Below, one piece after another: positions 14,301 to 22,897 of a stretch of 64,000 nucleotides of DNA (its first letter is position 1; each line of letters begins with the position of its first letter). Both the position numbers and the translations under genes were made by a program. A model generated the notes under the pieces. It was not told where the DNA came from. It saw nothing but the letters and a program-made list of their open reading frames with translations, and ran no database searches. The stretch is from Sipunculus nudus (Eukaryota > Annelida > Sipuncula > Golfingiida > Sipunculidae), in NCBI GenBank assembly GCA_026874595.1, contig CM049311.1, positions 33,067,176 to 33,131,175 of the forward strand. Reading direction: 5' to 3'.

Positions 14301-17300
14301 TAATAAAGCTTATATTTATTACCACACAAAACAAGCATGTGCCTCTTTCCCAAATCATATTTTTTATCATATATAACAGCTGAGCGCCGTGACCCATGGG
14401 TCCCTTGTTTTAATGGCTCTGCTTGCAGTGTTTTGGTTGAATTATTGGACTTAGTTTTAGTTATTGGACTTATTACTTAGTTTATCTTGTATGTTAGCTT
14501 TGAGAAGCTGTAACATGTGCCATGGCATACTATCAACATTTATTGCAACATGCCAAGAGATGTATTAGGTTAGTATATGTTAGTAGTAATATATTTGAAG
14601 CTCTCTATATAGAAATGATAATTAAGTTTAGGTCACACTTGAACGATTTTTTCATTTTTTATAATTTAAAAAAAGATTTAAATCAAACATGACATGTATG
14701 GGATTTCTCAAAAAGTGTAACTCATGTCCACTTTTAAATAACATTGTAAGAGTGTCTATGGATCTTCTAACCTAGTTATGTTTTGGTCACACTTGAATGA
14801 TTTTCATATTTTTTAATTGATTTATTTTTTAACAGTTTTAATATAATTCATATGTGACGTGTTATCTCAAAACATTTTACTCATACCTACTTCTAATTAT
14901 AATGTCATGTGTATTGTATGGGTCTCCTGAGCTGATGAGGTTTTAGTAACTATTGAATGATTGTCTTTTTAACTTTGACTTATGTAATTCATATGTGATC
15001 TTGTATGTCAATAAGTCTCATTTGATCCACCTCTATACCTAGTGTTTAAGGCATGTGTATGGGTGTTCTCACTTGATTGGGTTTACGTTGCATTCTTATT
15101 AACTTTTATAAATTTCTCTAGTAGTATACCAGTCAAAGTTCAAATTTCTTGCATTCCTATTTGGCAGGAGATTTAGTGCTCATGATATTTATCTAGTCAA
15201 AATAAATACATTAACTTGAAAAATATATTGTAGGGGGAAACAAGTGAATAGCAGTGTACTTAATATTTCATTACACAGGTTTGTATTGGGCCTGCAGGCC
15301 GTATTTTGTGAAAGCTGCTTGGAATCACACATATCCTTTGTTAATAAATACCTTTTGTTTGAATAAATGTTTATTTTGAAAGTAAAATCATTTGTTATGT
15401 AAACATTCAGATATCCAGTTTATTTAACAAATGAGCAAGGCTAATGGCTAATGGTGGGCACTAGAAGGGGATAGGTGTGATGTGTGGCAGAGTGTGGGCA
15501 CAATTTATATTTTTTTTCTTTGGTATGCTAATATGATTTTTGCTAAATTATTTTAACATTTTGAAAATTAGCTGTTGTTTACAAAATGTAAAGTAGAATA
15601 GCAGGCAATTTAGATTTTTGTAATTTAAATATGGCAGTCTTGATAATATGAATCCCCAATGTATATGAATTAAGGGCTAAACACATGCGTTTTAAACATG
15701 CTTAGCAGCTAAACGTGTGGTAAAAGTGGGGACAAATCAGGCGTTTAGGAATGTGTTTAGGCCCTGAACATGATAAACAGCTAAACGTGTCTCAACCGTA
15801 AACACTTTCAGGGCTAAGCACATGCAATTTAAACATGTGTAGCAGCAAAACGTGTGGTAAAAGTGGAGACAAATCAGGCGTTTAGGAATGTGTTTAGGCC
15901 CTGAACATGATAAACAGCTAAACGTGTCTCATCCGTAAACACTTTTAGGGCTAAGCACATGCAATCTAAACATGTGTAGCAGCTAAACGTGTGGTAAAAG
16001 TGGAGACAAATCAGGCGTTTAGAAATGTGTTTAGGCCCTAAACACCGTTTTTGCAGTGTATGCAGTACGTATGCAGTAATATCGGGCTTACATAGTATAG
16101 AGGTGTATGCGTAGAAGAGTCATCTACCCGAGCAATACCCCTATCATCGACGTCAAAGTATACAATTTCCCCGCATGTTAGCATTCGTATACATTTCCAA
16201 TCGCTGCAGTTAGCGATTGGAACCAGCTGCATTCGCATACGTATATACGTATACGTACAGCCCACGTAATACAATCACTGAAATGGAATCACTCAGTGAG
16301 TATGTGTTTGTTTGTTTATAAACACAATTCTGTTATAATCATGTTGCACCCTGAGATTTTACTGATAACAGCCGCTGAGCAACCATCTTTTTTTGCTAAA
16401 TATATTTGTATTTAACAAGATAATGCAGAGGATCTGTATAATAATATTACTCATAATATTATTCAAAGCATATTTACTGTGCCATGCCTCTTTTCTCAAA
16501 AGTATAGCTTTCTAACGTCAGGTTTGATAATGTACATTTTGAATATTATAGGATCTTCAATCTGTTGATATTCAGTGGCATAGAACGTTTCTTCTTTTGA
16601 AGAGAAACATGTACTGCTTCATACACACACACACACACACACACACAACCACACACACACATATATATATAAAGCAGGAGGAGAGGTAATGTAGCAGCTG
16701 TTATACGGAAATAGACGATTTCCTCTGGCATGAGAACGATGCGGATTTTTTTATCTGCTATGTTCTGTTCCAATTAGTCAACACTGAAGGTTGTACCTTA
16801 TAAAATTAAACCAGATGCAAACCAGACCGTCTTCACCTTTAAAGGGGCCTATACCGCCGATTCAACAGTACAAATGCTGTTTATATTGTTTATATCTAAG
16901 TGTTTATAAAAAGCTGAGCGCAATAATAAACGAAACACATTCAGCAAGGACATATAGCAGCAAGTCAGCTGAACCGGTTTTTCCAAAGGACATTTTGCAA
17001 CTAATAGCCTTTAGACTCCTGAACATTTGCAACTAACTAACTTAGGTCACATGTTAACTTCTTGTATATTTACAAGCTCAGACAGAAATCACACTGGTAT
17101 TATAAGAATTTTTATAACAGGGGTCACCGACAGAAATACTTACCCGTCAGATCCCGACAAAATTGTTAAAGCAACTGTTTCTTCCCACGCAAATACCAGT
17201 GTGGAACGCCCTCAGTCCCACTCTTGTTGAATCCCAAATCTGAACTGGTAAGGGGGTTCTAGCAATAAACGTTCCCCTCATGTATATATTTTTTCTTTCC

Positions 17301-18314
17301 TTTTTCTTTTGAAACCGAAGTGCGGATTGCCTGAAATGTTCAGTATTGAACGCTGGCAATTTATGATGATGATGATGATGATGAATTAACCAGACTTCAT
17401 TTGTGTGTACACGGAGTAAGTTAACATCGCATTAATCCTAATTTTGAGTTTTTTGTCCGACGTAACTGACCCGAACACCCTGATTCAAGCATCCCCGATA
17501 GGTGTCGCTAGTCTTGTAGAAAATAGTTTTGTTATAAATATGCTTTTAAAAAATCTTTGACAGATGGCAAGAGTTACGACAGTGGGATTTACGGATGTGA
17601 GACATCGGGTGAACACGGAAAGATCGCCTACACTTCCAGCAGAGTCAACATAGCAGGTACAAGGTCACGGAATCCATATGCGAATCAAAGAAACATCACG
17701 CAACGACACTAAAAGGTCGTGAGCGATAATATAAGAATTCACTTACAATATTCCATTCCCTGTCGTTTTAGCATCACTTAGCACTGATAAAGCTAGTTTT
17801 CCTGATACTATGCCAGTTTCTTTAAACAGAAAATAATTATACAGCTATAAATTGAGGCGATCGAGGCAGGCATGTTAAAGATGTTTTCAATTGGATATTA
17901 TATACATATAGTCAGACGTGTCAGAGGAAATGCAATTAAATAATTTAACAAAAGCCAGTTCTATGGGTCAAGGGAAGGAATCTGTAATACAAAGCTTTCT
18001 ATCTGGCACTGATCACACATAATCAGTTCTCATCCGTTTATAATTTATGCAGGGAAAATAAAGTCTGTCACGCTGGCTGCTGTGGAGCCATTGGACAGTG
18101 TCCTGCATATCAGACAAGGAAACCTATCTGAGCTGTCTTGTACAGTGGTTGCTGACAATATGGAGCCGCATGTGACGATGTCCCTGGCAGGGAGAACCCT
18201 CGGAGAAAAGCAGTTTCACCCTTCAGAGTTCGTTAACACAGTACTCTTACTACTGCTGCTGCTATTACTACTACTGCTTCTACAACTATTACTTCTACTA
18301 CAATAATAATAATA

Positions 18315-18360
<46 letters not shown>

Positions 18361-19491
18361 TAATAATAACAATAATAATTACAGTCAAGCAAGTTTATTG
18401 TCATGTCTTCCATGCAGGCTTTAATTATGATAATAAGAGGATATGTTATTATGCGGGTTTCAGGATCGATGTTTCTTTTGAGTAACAGACCAAGAGTGAT
18501 GGACTATATAATTAAAATATTATAGATCAAAGAAAAGTACTTCACTTAAAAGGTGACGCATAATCGAATATAACAAGTAATGCAAGAGGTGATAGAATTA
18601 TTATGTGTTTAACATAAATGTAAATGTTTATGAAAATGTTCAATTTTTCACTATAAGGAAAAAATAAACAACCGAATTGAAGCCTCTGAATCACTTCAGA
18701 AACCTTATATATAGAGAGACAGAGCGAGAAAGAAAACTACTTTGTTTTGTTAAACAGGAGAAGGCCTATATTGTGCGTATGTTTTAATTCCAGTGTTCCG
18801 TTACATGAAGTTGAAGAAATATTGAATAACGTCACAGTGGTGGCCACAGACACCAAAATCACGTGTGACGTCAATGACCAAATTTTGCACTGTCTGGCAA
18901 CTGGGCCTTTTAAACAGAGAATCTCCAAACAGGTCACAGTGAAGGTCATTGGTAAGTCATTGGTTAAAAAAATTATATTTATACGTTCTTTTCTTCCAGA
19001 GACTCTAATACACATATACGCATAGGCCAGCTTTAATATGAAAAGGTATAACTTATTATAACACCGTTATTTATACCAGACCTATAGGGCACTTTTCGCA
19101 CAAACTCAGAAATAAACATCAAGAAGAACACAAGGAGTCATTTTTATTCATATCTGAAGCTGCCTAAGCAAGAGCTAATGCATAATGTAGTTCAAACAAA
19201 TTCTCCAGAGCACTTTTGTCGGTAAATTAAAGTGATACTATGTAAGCCATATATTGGCCAGGGAGGAAAGAATTTTGATGCTTATTGAGTATGTTTCCAT
19301 TAAGCCTCATGGTATGAAGATTTCTGTACAAAATGCAGGAAATACTACAATAGCTATATCATGAATATAATATTATAATAAACAGCATTTGAATTTTTAT
19401 GATTTCAGGCTGTGGAGCTGGTTCTCTCTGTGGTATGACGATGAACTTCCTGATATCAACATTTATACTGGCCTTCATAGGGGCACAATAA
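9..19491 (+). CDS. Gene A: four-Ig-domain, probably GPI-anchored surface protein (10 exons)
   Basis: Spliced CDS join(9..39, 608..874, 2997..3068, 3597..3720, 8762..8916, 10080..10370, 17564..17656, 18053..18227, 18794..18951, 19409..19491) totals 1449 nt, 482 residues plus stop. Every junction is GT/AG and phase-consistent. Order: signal peptide (residues 1 to about 20), D1 (about 20-123), D2 (123-216), D3 (216-344), D4 (344-455), then a Gly-Cys linker and hydrophobic tail (456-482) ending without cytoplasmic residues, as in GPI-anchor signals. D1 and D3 show Cys, Trp (FTWIR, TWSWT) and G-x-F/Y-G-C; D2 and D4 show a B-strand Cys plus C-x8-C. The fold is recognisable as Ig; the family is not one I can name. 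Surface recognition or adhesion is inference. Weakest junction: the end of 18053..18227 (see findings). It is the most complete of three paralogues in the window. Confidence 0.85.
301..607 (+). other. Gene A intron 1, 3' part: degenerate series of acceptor-like motifs
   Basis: Before the true acceptor at 606-607 the T-rich intron repeats a loose unit ending in a 3'-splice-site-like motif: CCAGGT near 430, TTAGGT near 484, TTCAGGT near 511, GCAGGT near 575. Spacing is irregular (about 27-60 bases). The longer array in the first intron of gene B (34900-35640) looks related. Confidence 0.5.
608..874 (+). CDS. Gene A exon 2 (D1a): signal-peptide end and first half of Ig domain 1
   Basis: Acceptor TTTTTTCAG|G at 608, donor ACAG|GTATGT after 874; 89 codons, phases 1-1. 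It encodes the signal-peptide end (GFIICGSSC), a B-strand Cys (VILTCTSD), a C-strand Trp (YNFTWIRHTGD, with an N-glycosylation motif NFT) and an E-strand (KLTIEVTG). It aligns along its length with gene B exon 33783..34055 (GSS.E..STT, TW.R.TG). Confidence 0.88.
1050..1265 (+). pseudogene. Decayed tandem duplicate of the 3' end of exon D1a and following intron
   Basis: The sequence from about 1067 to 1122 repeats the end of exon D1a (828-880): the codons for PELYTVKK, an altered KLTIEV segment, and the ACAGGTATGT donor context. The match continues into the intron, where ATATTGACGACAATGG and AGGGCCCTGCCGATCTCTG occur in both copies (about 925-990 and 1170-1240). No acceptor or 5' half is present, so it should not act as an exon, though the duplicate donor is intact. 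Confidence 0.75.
1266..2996 (+). other. Gene A intron 2, remainder
   Basis: AT-rich intron without a recognisable gene, tRNA or named element. Short open frames on the minus strand at 2031-2445 lack codon bias and homology I can recognise. Confidence 0.5.
2997..3068 (+). CDS. Gene A exon 3 (D1b): F-strand cysteine of Ig domain 1
   Basis: Acceptor CAATAG|G at 2997, donor CCCAG|GTGAGA after 3068; 72 nt, phases 1-1. It reads GAERWETGLFGCRRNITRG, the equivalent of the Ig D-x-G-x-Y-x-C motif. The gene B counterpart (33080..33151) is also exactly 72 nt and shares RWE.GLFGCR. The exon is too short to appear as an open frame on its own. Confidence 0.85.
3287..3335. repeat. Perfect 15-bp inverted repeat (hairpin) in gene A intron 3
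   Basis: CACAAGAAAAAGGAG (3287-3301) is followed after 19 bases by its exact reverse complement CTCCTTTTTCTTGTG (3321-3335). It lies between exons D1b and D2a. No terminal repeats or target duplication are evident. Confidence 0.8.
3597..3720 (+). CDS. Gene A exon 4 (D2a): first half of Ig-like domain 2
   Basis: Acceptor TTGTAG|T at 3597, donor AACAG|GTAAAT after 3720; 124 nt, phases 1-2. It encodes VMSASTEIVQAP and, further on, FGVSCEPSY with the putative B-strand Cys. The gene B counterpart (32373..32472) shares the ASTEI start and the same phases but is 24 nt shorter. Confidence 0.8.
3845..4165 (-). repeat. tRNA-derived SINE, copy 1 (minus)
   Basis: On the minus strand it has a tRNA-like head with a B-box-like GATCGAATCTC (about 4107), then TGAGATTTTTCACGGTTG and CTTTCGGGGGTGTCTCGGTGTTATGG. 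The same order occurs on the plus strand at 39035-39345. Homology runs to a shared 3' segment (GGAAT...TGCAGATG.ACA). It is inserted in gene A intron 4 in antisense orientation. Confidence 0.8.
4439..4497. repeat. (AT)n microsatellite
   Basis: About 58 bases of almost uninterrupted TA dinucleotides. Confidence 0.95.
4801..6061. repeat. Interspersed repeat R1, tandem copy 1 (internally deleted)
   Basis: Starts TAAAGAACAGTCGAATTTC and ends GATGTATCGAAAAAATAAT, contains an (AT)n block (5872-5941), and is followed at 6062 by a second copy. Relative to copy 2 it lacks the segment equivalent to about 6370-6903. That segment is also present in the inverted copy at 27228-28025, so copy 1 is probably the deleted one. 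No coding capacity is visible. Confidence 0.85.
6062..7807. repeat. Interspersed repeat R1, tandem copy 2 (with internal segment)
   Basis: About 90% or more similar by eye to copy 1 over 6062-6369 and 6905-7800, including an (AT)n block at 7650-7699. The extra segment 6370-6904 includes a CT-rich stretch followed by CGGCTCTAAAAT and is shared, in opposite orientation, with 27228-27900. Short open frames here follow the repeat and do not look like genes. Confidence 0.85.
8335..8381. repeat. (AT)n microsatellite
   Basis: About 45 bases of TA dinucleotide, preceded by a CA-rich patch at 8287-8315. Confidence 0.95.
8762..8916 (+). CDS. Gene A exon 5 (D2b): second half of Ig-like domain 2 with C-x8-C
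   Basis: Acceptor CACACAG|A at 8762, donor TTACAG|GTAACC after 8916; 155 nt, phases 2-1. It reads AADVGVYRVHYYDGDQP then WTVSCWNKDDDVVCYGEYPF, with two cysteines eight residues apart. Gene B exon 31305..31474 shares VYRVHYYG and C-x8-C at the same place. Confidence 0.87.
9430..9775. repeat. Degenerate minisatellite in gene A intron 5
   Basis: About six imperfect units of 45-60 bases, each with a CTCAAAGTTACCGACAATTTATTCC-like core at about 9505, 9546, 9590, 9640, 9692 and 9740. Units vary in length and are rich in A/T. Confidence 0.75.
10080..10370 (+). CDS. Gene A exon 6 (D3a): first half of Ig domain 3
   Basis: Acceptor TCTTTTAG|A at 10080, donor CAATG|GTTAGT after 10370; 97 codons, phases 1-1. 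It encodes YYQEGTTLTLRCGLK (B-strand Cys), GRGITWSWTSFEG (C-strand Trp), LFARDGVLEPG and HRYNVTQI. Gene B exon 29821..30117 shares YY.EGTTLTL.C, GITWTW, LARDG and RYTI. Gene C exon 56428..56745 is the third copy. Confidence 0.9.
10590..10950. repeat. Left subterminal repeats of the 5.6-kb element
   Basis: A unit of about 171 bases occurs twice: TTGCAAAACACG...CAGCGTTACATGTCTGAC at about 10595 and again near 10766, each followed by AAATGTTTAGCCTAA. Palindrome-like pairs TGTTTAG/CTAAACA recur through the block. Confidence 0.75.
11018..11225. mobile_element. Truncated MITE-like fragment starting CAGTGGCGGATCCAGG
   Basis: It begins CAGTGGCGGATCCAGGGGG, which resembles terminal sequences of non-autonomous hAT-type elements in animals (established pattern, from memory). 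The opposite end stops near TTTTCAAAATCCTG without the expected complementary terminus. It contains a 16-base C tract at 11171-11186. Nested in the 5.6-kb element. Confidence 0.45.
11760..14425. repeat. Unclassified interspersed repeat R2 with internal tandem duplication
   Basis: The left part is rich in TTTGTCCGTC. A unit of about 690 bases recurs: CATACAGTTAGATGTC.C.AAAATC (11891 and 12578), each followed by CCTTCGA.ATATTAA and later GTTATGGGCCCAAACATAATG (12136 and 12817). It ends near GTGACCCATGGGTCCCTTGTTT (14390-14411). Part of 12.9-14.4 kb recurs inverted at about 41876-42960. No protein was recognised. Confidence 0.65.
15674..16050. repeat. 137-bp tandem repeat, about 2.75 units (right subterminal)
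   Basis: Units begin GGGCTAA at 15674, 15811 and 15948, giving an exact 137-base period; the third is cut by the right terminus of the 5.6-kb element. Each holds TAAACATG, CAGCTAAACGTGTGGTAAAAGTGG, GGCGTTTAG and TGTGTTTAGGCCCTGAAC. Confidence 0.9.
16061..17563 (+). other. Gene A intron 6, 3' remainder
   Basis: Holds a (CA/TG)n tract on the minus strand at 16623-16660 and a (GAT)n run at 17364-17384. Open frames at 16546-17359 show no domain or codon bias. Nothing else recognised. Confidence 0.5.
17564..17656 (+). CDS. Gene A exon 7 (D3b): F-strand cysteine of Ig domain 3
   Basis: Acceptor TTGACAG|A at 17564, donor GCAG|GTACAA after 17656; 31 codons, phases 1-1. It reads DGKSYDSGIYGCETSGEHG and ends RVNIAG. 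DSGIYGC is the canonical Ig F-strand motif. Gene B exon 28647..28733 has YDSGTYICQTS at the same place. Confidence 0.9.
18053..18227 (+). CDS. Gene A exon 8 (D4a): first half of Ig-like domain 4, 3' end uncertain
   Basis: Acceptor TTATGCAG|G at 18053. It encodes GKIKSVTLAAVEPLDSV, GNLSELSCTVV (B-strand Cys) and VTMSLAGRTLGEKQFHP. The phase-2 end needed for exon 9 is best met at CAGA|GTTCGT after 18227, a weak donor, making the exon about 11 codons shorter than its counterparts in B (211 nt) and C (208 nt). The missing part is where a CTA/CTG repeat begins (18241). Unspliced, the frame runs on through a poly-Leu segment to a stop at 18304-18306. Confidence 0.65.
18239..18382. repeat. (CTA/CTG)n then (AAT)n trinucleotide tract abutting exon D4a
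   Basis: CTACTGCTGCTG-type triplets at 18245-18300 pass directly into AATAATAAT from 18301 to about 18380. The tract starts about a dozen bases after the inferred donor of exon D4a. Confidence 0.9.
18794..18951 (+). CDS. Gene A exon 9 (D4b): second half of Ig-like domain 4 with C-x8-C
   Basis: Acceptor TTAATTCCAG|T at 18794, donor CATTG|GTAAGT after 18951; 158 nt, phases 2-1. It reads NNVTVVATDTKITCDVNDQI then LHCLATGPFKQ and QVTVKVIG. The exons in B (25392..25549) and C (60702..60859) are also exactly 158 nt and share C-x8-C followed by a PV/PF-x-Q segment. Confidence 0.9.
19409..19491 (+). CDS. Gene A exon 10: GPI-type C-terminal signal and stop
   Basis: Acceptor GATTTCAG|G at 19409. It reads GCGAGSLCGMTMNF then a hydrophobic run (LISTFILAFIGAQ) to TAA at 19489-19491. 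Small residues followed by a hydrophobic tail with no basic cytoplasmic residues is the pattern of a GPI-attachment signal; a plain tail-anchored form cannot be excluded. Confidence 0.8.
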
Positions 19492-22340
19492 GCTTCGTGT
19501 CTGGTGACGTAAAGACAGGCGTACGTTGATAGAGGAATGGTTAAACAGCACCTATCTTCTCACCCGGATACAGAGGTCCTGGCATATGTAATACCTAACG
19601 TCATTCAAAGTTCACTTGAACGCATTGGGCGATATGGGTTCATATCAACTGGCACATAGTTAGACTGGCCGAGTCGATGCAATTGTTAAAACATAATTCC
19701 TCCCTTACACAGTCTTCAAACTTTGCTGTGTCGCAGAGCTTAGAATAAGTACTCCCACCTCGCGGCAAATTGTAAAGTACGGCTCTCTGCATGGCCGAAT
19801 GTTTATCGACTGCCACACATCACTAGGGTCTTTTCCAGTGTCGTCATCAGTAGTTTTTCTTAAAATATTTTTTTTTTTCAAAACCAACTTGGTTCATTCA
19901 GTCATCGCCTATTCCGGGCTTCCAGTTGGCTACTAATATTCCTATTTAATCAGTCTTAATATTTTAGGCCGTCGCTTATGTTGAGTTAAGTGTGACTTTA
20001 AAATACTGTAACTAACCTTCAGCCTCACTGAAAACGTTTATCGTGTTATATCCTGTTATATACGGCCTGCCATCTAGCGGCAAGCTCATCTGTATTGTGT
20101 TTAGTCAAAGCTGTCGTGTACATGGTCTGTGTGACAAAGGAAATAATTGAAATACAGAGACATCACATATCGGACCACCACCTTCAAAGTGGTCCTGTTT
20201 AAACATAATGTAGGCCTAAAAACTCATGGTTAGCAAATCAGCGTGAGATATTCAGGTGCACACGCGACGAGCGCAGTCAAAATGTACCGGCTGACTGAAA
20301 CGATTCGAAAGTGGCAATTTGGCAGTTAAGACATTGTCCATACAAATGCTGCCAGCTGATCCTGTCATCTCCCAAGAGGGAATTTTACTGGATTGTCGTT
20401 ATAAAATTGTTGGGATAGTTTTAACAATATTAGCGACAGCTTATCACCCCAAACGTCGATTTTAGATGAACTGAAAACGATGGGGTGACAGTACAAGCTA
20501 TTGGGTTCGCATCAATTCTAGTATGTGCAGATGTGCACGCCATTTCTGACACTACTTTTTTTATTTTCATCTACTTCTCGAACTATCATTTTTCCTGAGT
20601 TAAGGCTAAAAGTAACGTTATTCTGTTGGGGTAAATAATAATTATTACATCCATGGTTGACTTACGTGTATTCGTGCAGCAGTTTTTAATACAGAGGCTG
20701 GTTTTACTCGAAAAACTCGTCTCCACGTCTGTCAGCGGGAGAACCATAACTTCCGGTAGGGGATTCCCAAACGGCTATGTGTAAAACTCGGAAGTCCGAA
20801 GTCGGAGGCATAGATTTTTTTTAAAAATAAAGCAATGATCGAAGCATAATTAAAATGCTACTACATCAATGAAAAGTACCATTTTATTTTTATTGATAGA
20901 ATAAGGTCTTTTCTCTCACTATGTAAAAAATCAAAGTTATCCATCCGAAGTTACAGACTATTTTTGCTCGGAAATGCACGGTTATAGTCCAAATGTGTAA
21001 AACTCGGAAGCCAGTAATGACTAATGCACTGGTCATTATATCGTCAGCAAACGTGTCAAGCATTTTCAATTTTTTCAATATAACATATCTTTCATAAACT
21101 CAATCTGTTTTGTGACATTGTAGCATTCATGATGCTGTTTTTTTTTATAATATATTATACTGATATTTATTTCATTTTGTAAAACAAGATTATATTAACT
21201 CATCAATATTTTACGCTTTTACCGTATTTTATGTTGGTGGAAACATGAAAAAAATAAAGGTTTTGATAATATTATATTAATTACTTTCCAGTTCCAATTC
21301 CAGGTTTTGATAATATTATATTTATTACTTTCAAATTCCAATAAGTTGGTGATTTACTCCACTGAGAGAGCATCCAAATATATACTAGTATATTGAGAGT
21401 CTTCCCGTTATCACACTTTTCTCGGTCATGACACCGAGGAATCCCCATCCGACTTCCAAGTTTACATACAAGACCGCGCCATGACATCTTTAGTTTTGAA
21501 TGAGAAGTACCGCTTCACGTGAATCGGAGCCACAGTGATGAAAGGAGGTAATAAATGTAATTATTTTTGTGTAACAACATTTTTTCTTCGATATTAAGCA
21601 CATATAATACGACTATATAAGCCTGTGATGCCAAATAATACCAGACAGGAAATAGTTTGATCCGACCCTTAGAATGGGCGTTCTGTTGTGACTGCCATCA
21701 TGACTCCAGGCCCTATCAGTTTATTTCATAAGGCTTGAGTGTCATGTTGTCATGGCTATAACAATATGCACTTATATTTGGCACATGGGCCGTAATATTC
21801 GTTCAGCAGAAATATATCATAGGACACAAAGGTCCATGTGTGGACTACCTGAATAACATGATTTCAGTGCGAATGTTACAAGGCGGTCGAGCTGTGGAAC
21901 AGCTGTTGGCGTTCCCATAGCAACAATGCCATTCACAGGAGGCGTGACGGCCTGATATGTAAATGCGGGGGAATCGTCAGGTCCTCAAAGAGCCTTGTGA
22001 CGCCATGATAAGCAAATATCAGGGAAATTTATCAATAGGCTATTTTAATATTACAGACGACAACACTTGACCATAGAATAGTCTACTTCTTGACCACATT
22101 TAGCAAAATAAAGTGTAATGGTTACTATGATAATATAATAACTGACACACTCTACAATAATAACATTTACTCACTAGTTCAATCTGAAAATACACTGAAA
22201 ATTACGTACCTGGAAAACGAGAGAAATATTCTCCAGTTCAAAAATTGCCTGCCTATAGTGACGTTAATCGGCAAACTTGGCGGCAAAACCAGGTACACTA
22301 TTTACATGCAAATGAGCAATATTACTATAAGATTTACTGT
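19492..22340. other. Intergenic region downstream of gene A
   Basis: No gene recognised. A GTGTAAAACTCGGAAG motif occurs twice (20779 and 20996), and a 28-base AT-rich segment (GGTTTTGATAATATTATAT) recurs at 21260 and 21303. First obvious AATAAA downstream of gene A is near 20826, too far to call its poly(A) signal with confidence. Open frames here look random. Confidence 0.5.
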
Positions 22341-22835
22341 AGTTTAATCAATGTGTCACAAAATGGCACGAGAACTTGGTAGTGTTTCCGATTTTAAATA
22401 TAACGCTTACTCTTCATCATATATATAATGATACCTTGTTATACCTTACAACATATTTCTCACAATTGGTATTGAAACAGAAATTTAAACAGAATTTTTT
22501 TTTGTGTGTAATATTTTTATTCACCATAATATATCTACATATGGCACTAGTATATTGCAAATCACATACAAAGGCTCATTGAAAAACCGAAAGTACCTTA
22601 TGCAATACAAATCCACCACCAAAATTCTGTTAATATTCAAATAAGTCATTTTAAGTCTAATCCCCCTCTCCAGACTAATAGAAAAACAAATTCTGCGAAA
22701 TAGATACAAAAAAGACTAACTCTTTTAACATGTCTAACATTACAAATACATATTTTGCCATCTTCCTGAATAAATTACTCTTACCAGGATAATCAAAGTG
22801 TTCATAGAAGTATAACACTCTTAAGGCCTTCATAC

Positions 22836-22897
<62 letters not shown>

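Larger units (their letters stand above)
10474..16058. mobile_element. 5.6-kb TIR element in gene A intron 6 (no transposase seen)
   Basis: The left end CACTCTAAAAACAGTGTTTAG (10474) and the reverse complement of the right end, CACTGCAAAAACGGTGTTTAG (16058), match at 18 of 21 positions; similarity continues inward. A TA lies directly outside each end (10472-10473, 16059-16060), consistent with a TA target duplication. Both subterminal regions hold tandem repeats rich in TGTTTAG/CTAAACA (10590-10950, 15674-16050). No long open frame is present, so it is non-autonomous, dead, or a composite of nested repeats. It starts about 100 bases after exon D3a. Confidence 0.65.

Noticed and set aside
15674-16050. 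Regularly spaced repeats resembling a CRISPR array
   Set aside because: Whole 137-bp units repeat without variable spacers, inside a eukaryotic TIR element.
18216-18413. Tyr-rich open frame on minus
   Set aside because: Antisense of the triplet microsatellite next to exon D4a.
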